Assembly: GCA_022769845.1 (NCBI GenBank)
Contig: JALEIO010000090.1
Span: 1 to 16,608, forward strand
Source of the DNA: Oscillospiraceae bacterium
GTDB lineage: Bacteria; Bacillota; Clostridia; UMGS1810
Reading direction: 5' to 3'
Length of the DNA stretch: 16,608 bases
Both the position numbers and the translations under genes were made by a program. The stretch's first letter is position 1. Each line of letters starts with the position of its first letter. Positions 16,384-16,608 of this stretch are shown here, one piece after another. The notes under the pieces are model-generated. The model did no database searches and was not told the origin of the DNA. It was given only the letters and a program-made list of their open reading frames with translations.

Positions 16384-16412
16384 TTGTAAAGGTGTATACA
16401 GTGTGTTATTCT
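16384..16412 (+). promoter_or_regulatory. Putative sigma-A promoter with palindrome in its spacer
   Basis: TTGTAA (16384-16389), 17 nt, then TATTCT (16407-16412) gives a moderate sigma-A promoter. Transcription would begin near 16419, about 38 nt before the TTG start at 16457. The spacer holds a perfect 8-bp palindrome TGTATACA (16393-16400). TACACC at 16359-16364 is repeated inverted as GGTGTA at 16391-16396. A repressor or activator site is plausible. Confidence 0.5.
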
Positions 16413-16441
16413 TGGTTTAGAAACAGATTTTTTAAAAAATG

Positions 16442-16450
16442 AAAGGGTGG
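16442..16450 (+). promoter_or_regulatory. Ribosome binding site for the last, TTG-started gene
   Basis: AAAGGGTGG ends 6 nt before the TTG at 16457, and no ATG follows in frame before the hydrophobic signal-peptide core. This supports TTG as the true start. Confidence 0.65.
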
Positions 16451-16456
16451 ATAAAA

Positions 16457-16608
16457 TTGAAAAGTAAAAAAATATTAGGCTTACTTCTTGTTATAACACT
16501 TTTATCTGCATCTGTGTTTGGTTCAATAAATGTCTTTGCGGCAAGCGGTGATACGCACGTTGCTTTAGAAAGCTATATGCCGCCGGTTAAGACGCTGTTT
16601 GTTGATGA
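16457..16608 (+). CDS. Secreted protein, N-terminal fragment, paralogue of the 457-aa protein (runs off window)
   Basis: Fifty codons are open from a TTG start to the window edge. A signal peptide (MKSKKILGLLLVITLLSASV, then ..NVFAASG) is followed by HVALESYMPPVKTLFVD. This matches the mature start of the protein at 12076 (VELKSFMPPVGKIIVDD), so the two belong to the same secreted family. It has its own promoter and is separated by 209 bp from the operon, so it probably starts a new transcription unit. Function is unknown. Confidence 0.7.
   Translation, partial: MKSKKILGLLLVITLLSASVFGSINVFAASGDTHVALESYMPPVKTLFVD

Overview
This 16.6 kb window looks like chromosomal DNA from a Gram-positive, AT-rich Clostridia-type bacterium. 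The evidence is strong AGGAGG-like ribosome binding sites, TTG starts, a YesM-type sensor kinase, an LplB/LplC-type sugar importer and three S-layer homology (SLH) repeats of the Firmicutes kind. The gene mix suggests a gut or rumen plant-polysaccharide degrader. A pectin specialist with SLH-anchored surface proteins (Monoglobus-like) would fit, but that placement is a guess from gene content.

Layout. Positions 1-1220 (minus strand) hold the N-terminal 406 codons of a membrane sensor histidine kinase, cut off by the window edge just after its phospho-accepting His box. A 202 bp divergent intergenic region (1221-1422) carries two outward promoters: a perfect TTGACA/17/TATAAT promoter for the kinase and a TTTACA/17/TAAAAT promoter for the operon, with TTACAC direct repeats next to the latter. 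From 1423 to 16247 run eight tightly packed plus-strand genes with gaps of 2-17 nt, probably one transcript: a solute-binding lipoprotein, two permeases, a 933-aa multidomain glycosidase-like secreted protein, a 570-aa triple-SLH protein, a 900-aa divergent SLH protein of unknown function, a 457-aa secreted protein, and a second 928-aa glycosidase-like protein paralogous to the first. The last 361 bp hold a decayed C-terminal fragment that resembles an SGNH/rhamnogalacturonan acetylesterase, a new promoter with an operator-like palindrome, and the first 50 codons of a secreted protein related to the 457-aa one.

How the genes probably work together (inference): the kinase, with a response regulator outside the window, senses an extracellular glycan. 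The two DUF4874/DUF4832-like enzymes act outside the cell on the glycan, binding it through CBM4/9-like and F5/8C-like modules. The SLH proteins and the 457-aa protein form surface structure near them, and the ABC importer takes up the oligosaccharides. No ATPase subunit is present, so the importer probably uses a shared MsmX-type ATPase encoded elsewhere. The substrate is not proven. The esterase remnant and the similarity of the importer to rhamnogalacturonan-type systems point weakly to pectin.
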